This document shows, in pieces, positions 34,786 through 36,789 of a stretch of DNA of 36,789 nucleotides. The DNA is taken from NCBI GenBank assembly GCA_009693785.1, contig SHWP01000035.1:1-36789 (forward strand), read 5' to 3'. Made by a program: the position numbers and the translations under genes. The notes under the pieces are model-generated. The model did no database searches and had not been told where the DNA came from. It saw nothing but the letters and a program-made list of their open reading frames with translations. The stretch comes from Rhodospirillaceae bacterium. Lineage in GTDB: Bacteria; Pseudomonadota; Alphaproteobacteria; Rhodospirillales; Rhodospirillaceae. Position 1 is the stretch's first letter; every line of letters starts with the position of its first letter.

Positions 34786-36498
34786 CTAAGACGCCTTGGC
34801 GACGGGGGAGTCGTCCAAAATGTCGAGGCCCTTGGCCAGGCGCGAATTGGGTAAGCCATAGAAAATGTAAATAGCGGCCCCCAGCACCAGATAACTCCCA
34901 AGAATGATCGCGGGGATCGGGTCGTTATTCAGCGCCTTAGTAATGATGTCCTCGACCAGGGGGCCGGCCATAATGATGGCGCCGAGAATTCCGCCTAGGG
35001 GCGTAAGACCGACCCATACTTTGCGCTGGTTATTCCGCGCCGAGAAAAACCAAAGCGCCGCAATGATGACAATGATCACCGCGCCATAGTTCGTCCATTG
35101 CGATTGCAGCAGGTAGCGGAAAAATGCGAGCGAGATGAAGGCAATCAAGGTCGAGATCGCGATCATCATACGCATTGAAACATAGCCGCCAAGCAGCGGC
35201 ACCAGGAATGGCCGCGGCATTTCTGGCCGGAATGTGCGCAAATGCATCACGCTGAGGCAGACAATGCCAAAGGCACAGGCCGTACCAAGGCTAACCAGGT
35301 CACCCAGGATGGTGATGGGCAACAGCGCGGCCGCGATGGCGATCAATCCGCCCAGCACGATGGTGCCGATCCACGGCGTGCGGAATTTTGGATGTACGGT
35401 CGAAAACGCGCGCGGCAACAAGCCATCGCGCGCCATGGCAAAGAAAATGCGCGACTGGCCGTAGGTGAGAATCAGCATCACCGACGACAATCCGGCCACC
35501 GCGCCGACTTTGATCAGGAACGAGAACCAGGGAACGCCCATGCGGTCCACGGCAATGGCAATGGGCTCGGGCACGCCCAATTCACGGAACGGCACGATGC
35601 CCGTCAACACCGCGGCGACAGCCATATAGATCGCGGTGCAAACAAACAACGACCCCAAGATGCCAAAAGGCATGTCTTTCTTCGGATCACGCGCTTCGGC
35701 GGCTGCCGTTGAAACGGCCTCAAACCCGACGTAGGCAAAGAAGATGATGGAGGCCGCACGGAACACACCTTGGGTTCCATATTTAAAGCCACCCTCGTTC
35801 TCGGGTATGAAGGGCACCCAGTTGTCAGGGTCCACATACAGAATGCCCATGGCAATGAAAGCCACCAAAACGCCAACCTTAATGAACACGATGACATTGT
35901 TGACGGTGGCGGATTCCGACACACCAATCACCAGAAGCGCGGTTACCAAGAAAATGCCTGTGGCCCCGACTAAGTTTATGTCGGTCGTGGCACGGAATGC
36001 CAAACGGCCAGTTTCATCGGCGGTGGATTGAATCAGGGATGCGGCGTATTCGGGGGAAATCACCAGCCCAAGGTCTTTTAAGAAACTGACCATATAGCCC
36101 GACCAGCCGACGGCCACCGTCGAGGCCGCGACGCCATATTCCAGCACCAGCAGCCAACCCATGATCCAGGCAATCAATTCACCCATGGTGGCATAGGAGT
36201 ATGTATAGGCAGAGCCAGCCACGGGCATGCTGGAGGCTAATTCTGCGTAGCAAAGCCCTGCGAAGGCGCAGGCCGTACCAGCGATAATGAACGACAACAG
36301 AACGCTGGGCCCGGCGTAGTTAGCCGCAGCGTTCCCCGTCATCACGTAGATGCCAGCGCCGATGATGCAGCCAATTCCAAGAAACAGCAGGTTCCAGCGG
36401 CTTAAGGTACGCTTGAGGCTATGGTTATTTGACTCGAGCTGGATTTGATCGATGGATTTTCTGATAAATAGACGGCCTTCCGGCGCTTCATTCGACAT
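34786..36498 (-). CDS. APC-superfamily amino-acid permease (CAT type)
   Basis: 570-residue inner-membrane amino-acid transporter with 12-14 hydrophobic helices. The family signature at the first helix is LGIGCIIGAGIYVMTG, with the APC stretch FAYVGFEAVSTAAAEARDP (about 270-290) and ILTYGQSRIFFAMARDGLLP. Length and the C-terminal extra helices match the cationic amino-acid (YfnA/CAT) branch. It is not clearly tied to the catabolic operons; it may import amino acids or amine products. Confidence 0.92.
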   Translation of the reverse strand: MSNEAPEGRLFIRKSIDQIQLESNNHSLKRTLSRWNLLFLGIGCIIGAGIYVMTGNAAANYAGPSVLLSFIIAGTACAFAGLCYAELASSMPVAGSAYTYSYATMGELIAWIMGWLLVLEYGVAASTVAVGWSGYMVSFLKDLGLVISPEYAASLIQSTADETGRLAFRATTDINLVGATGIFLVTALLVIGVSESATVNNVIVFIKVGVLVAFIAMGILYVDPDNWVPFIPENEGGFKYGTQGVFRAASIIFFAYVGFEAVSTAAAEARDPKKDMPFGILGSLFVCTAIYMAVAAVLTGIVPFRELGVPEPIAIAVDRMGVPWFSFLIKVGAVAGLSSVMLILTYGQSRIFFAMARDGLLPRAFSTVHPKFRTPWIGTIVLGGLIAIAAALLPITILGDLVSLGTACAFGIVCLSVMHLRTFRPEMPRPFLVPLLGGYVSMRMMIAISTLIAFISLAFFRYLLQSQWTNYGAVIIVIIAALWFFSARNNQRKVWVGLTPLGGILGAIIMAGPLVEDIITKALNNDPIPAIILGSYLVLGAAIYIFYGLPNSRLAKGLDILDDSPVAKAS

Positions 36499-36789
36499 TG
36501 CTTTTCCCCTGTCTAAAGCCGGCCAATCCCCATCGGCGCGGGCATTATCGCAAAAGCTTCCAAGACCTTAGTGACTGTCCCTAACCACCGCAATGGGCCT
36601 GGGCCCGAGCCCCCCGACTGCATCGACCACGCACTATTAGACCCGCATTCCCCGGATGAACATATGAGTTGCCAGGGAGCGCGCATCGATTCAGACATAG
36701 GCATCAGCAGTTTATGTCGTTGGATCGAGGGCAGTTATGGCGCACCCAGCGGGTGAAGTGGATTCCGGTGCTCCCAGGCTCGATTTCGA
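36499..36789. other. Gap to window edge, possible start of a partial gene
   Basis: No convincing full gene is seen. A short plus-strand frame from ATG 36714 (MSLDRGQLWRTQRVKWIPVL, continuing past the window) could be the start of a gene cut by the edge, but it lacks a strong ribosome site and I do not recognise it. The rest holds no clear terminator, repeat or RNA. The 61-residue frame at 36571-36756 looks like chance. Confidence 0.3.

Noticed and set aside
36513..36756. Short frames on both strands near the right edge
   Set aside because: No ribosome site, no recognisable protein pattern; composition looks non-coding.

Overview
The window looks like a catabolic region of an alphaproteobacterium of moderately high GC. 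This rests on large TonB-dependent receptors with sphingomonad/caulobacter-type TonB boxes, an intergenic mosaic of inverted repeats resembling those common in rhizobia-like alphaproteobacteria (15330-15555), many Tat-type leaders, and gene families typical of aromatic or heterocyclic compound degradation. No rRNA, tRNA, CRISPR array, insertion sequence or phage module was recognised. The genus cannot be named from the sequence alone.

Layout. 1-9.8 kb: an uptake and outer-membrane block with two TonB-dependent receptors, a metabolite:H+ symporter-type MFS carrier, a second MFS carrier convergent to it, a lipoprotein and a Tat-leader alpha/beta hydrolase. 9.9-15.3 kb: a membrane-anchored alpha/beta hydrolase, an NTF2-like secreted protein, a BrnT/BrnA toxin-antitoxin pair with palindromic operators, a frameshifted Tat-leader nitroreductase-like gene and two tandem short-chain dehydrogenases (SDRs) with twin-arginine leaders. 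15.3-15.6 kb: repeat mosaic.

15.6-24.9 kb: a decarboxylase cluster. A UbiX-type flavin prenyltransferase overlaps a TIGR02444-type gene on the minus strand. Divergent from them are a UbiD-type decarboxylase with an apparent ATA start, an ATGA-coupled four-cysteine zinc-ribbon protein, an aldehyde dehydrogenase, a TenA/PqqC-fold protein carrying a heme-oxygenase-like diiron ligand set, a classical SDR and a GntR/HutC regulator. A dienelactone-hydrolase-like gene and two tandem glutathione transferases follow.

25-28.6 kb: an SDR lacking the catalytic tyrosine with a PPOX-type flavoprotein (minus), an orphan barrel-like exported protein and a secreted M20 peptidase. 28.6-34.7 kb: a five-gene minus-strand operon (flavin reductase, FAD monooxygenase, maleate isomerase-like, PuuE-like polysaccharide deacetylase-fold hydrolase, aldehyde dehydrogenase) divergent from an IclR/MhpR-like regulator. 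34.8-36.5 kb: an APC amino-acid permease.

Working model (inference): the receptors and MFS carriers import an aromatic or heteroaromatic substrate. The UbiX/UbiD block combines aldehyde oxidation, decarboxylation and a candidate diiron oxygenase. The IclR-controlled operon combines flavin-dependent hydroxylation or ring opening, amide hydrolysis, aldehyde oxidation and cis-trans isomerisation toward central C4 acids. No classical ring-cleavage dioxygenase is visible, which makes the diiron candidate and the FAD monooxygenase the most interesting enzymes here.
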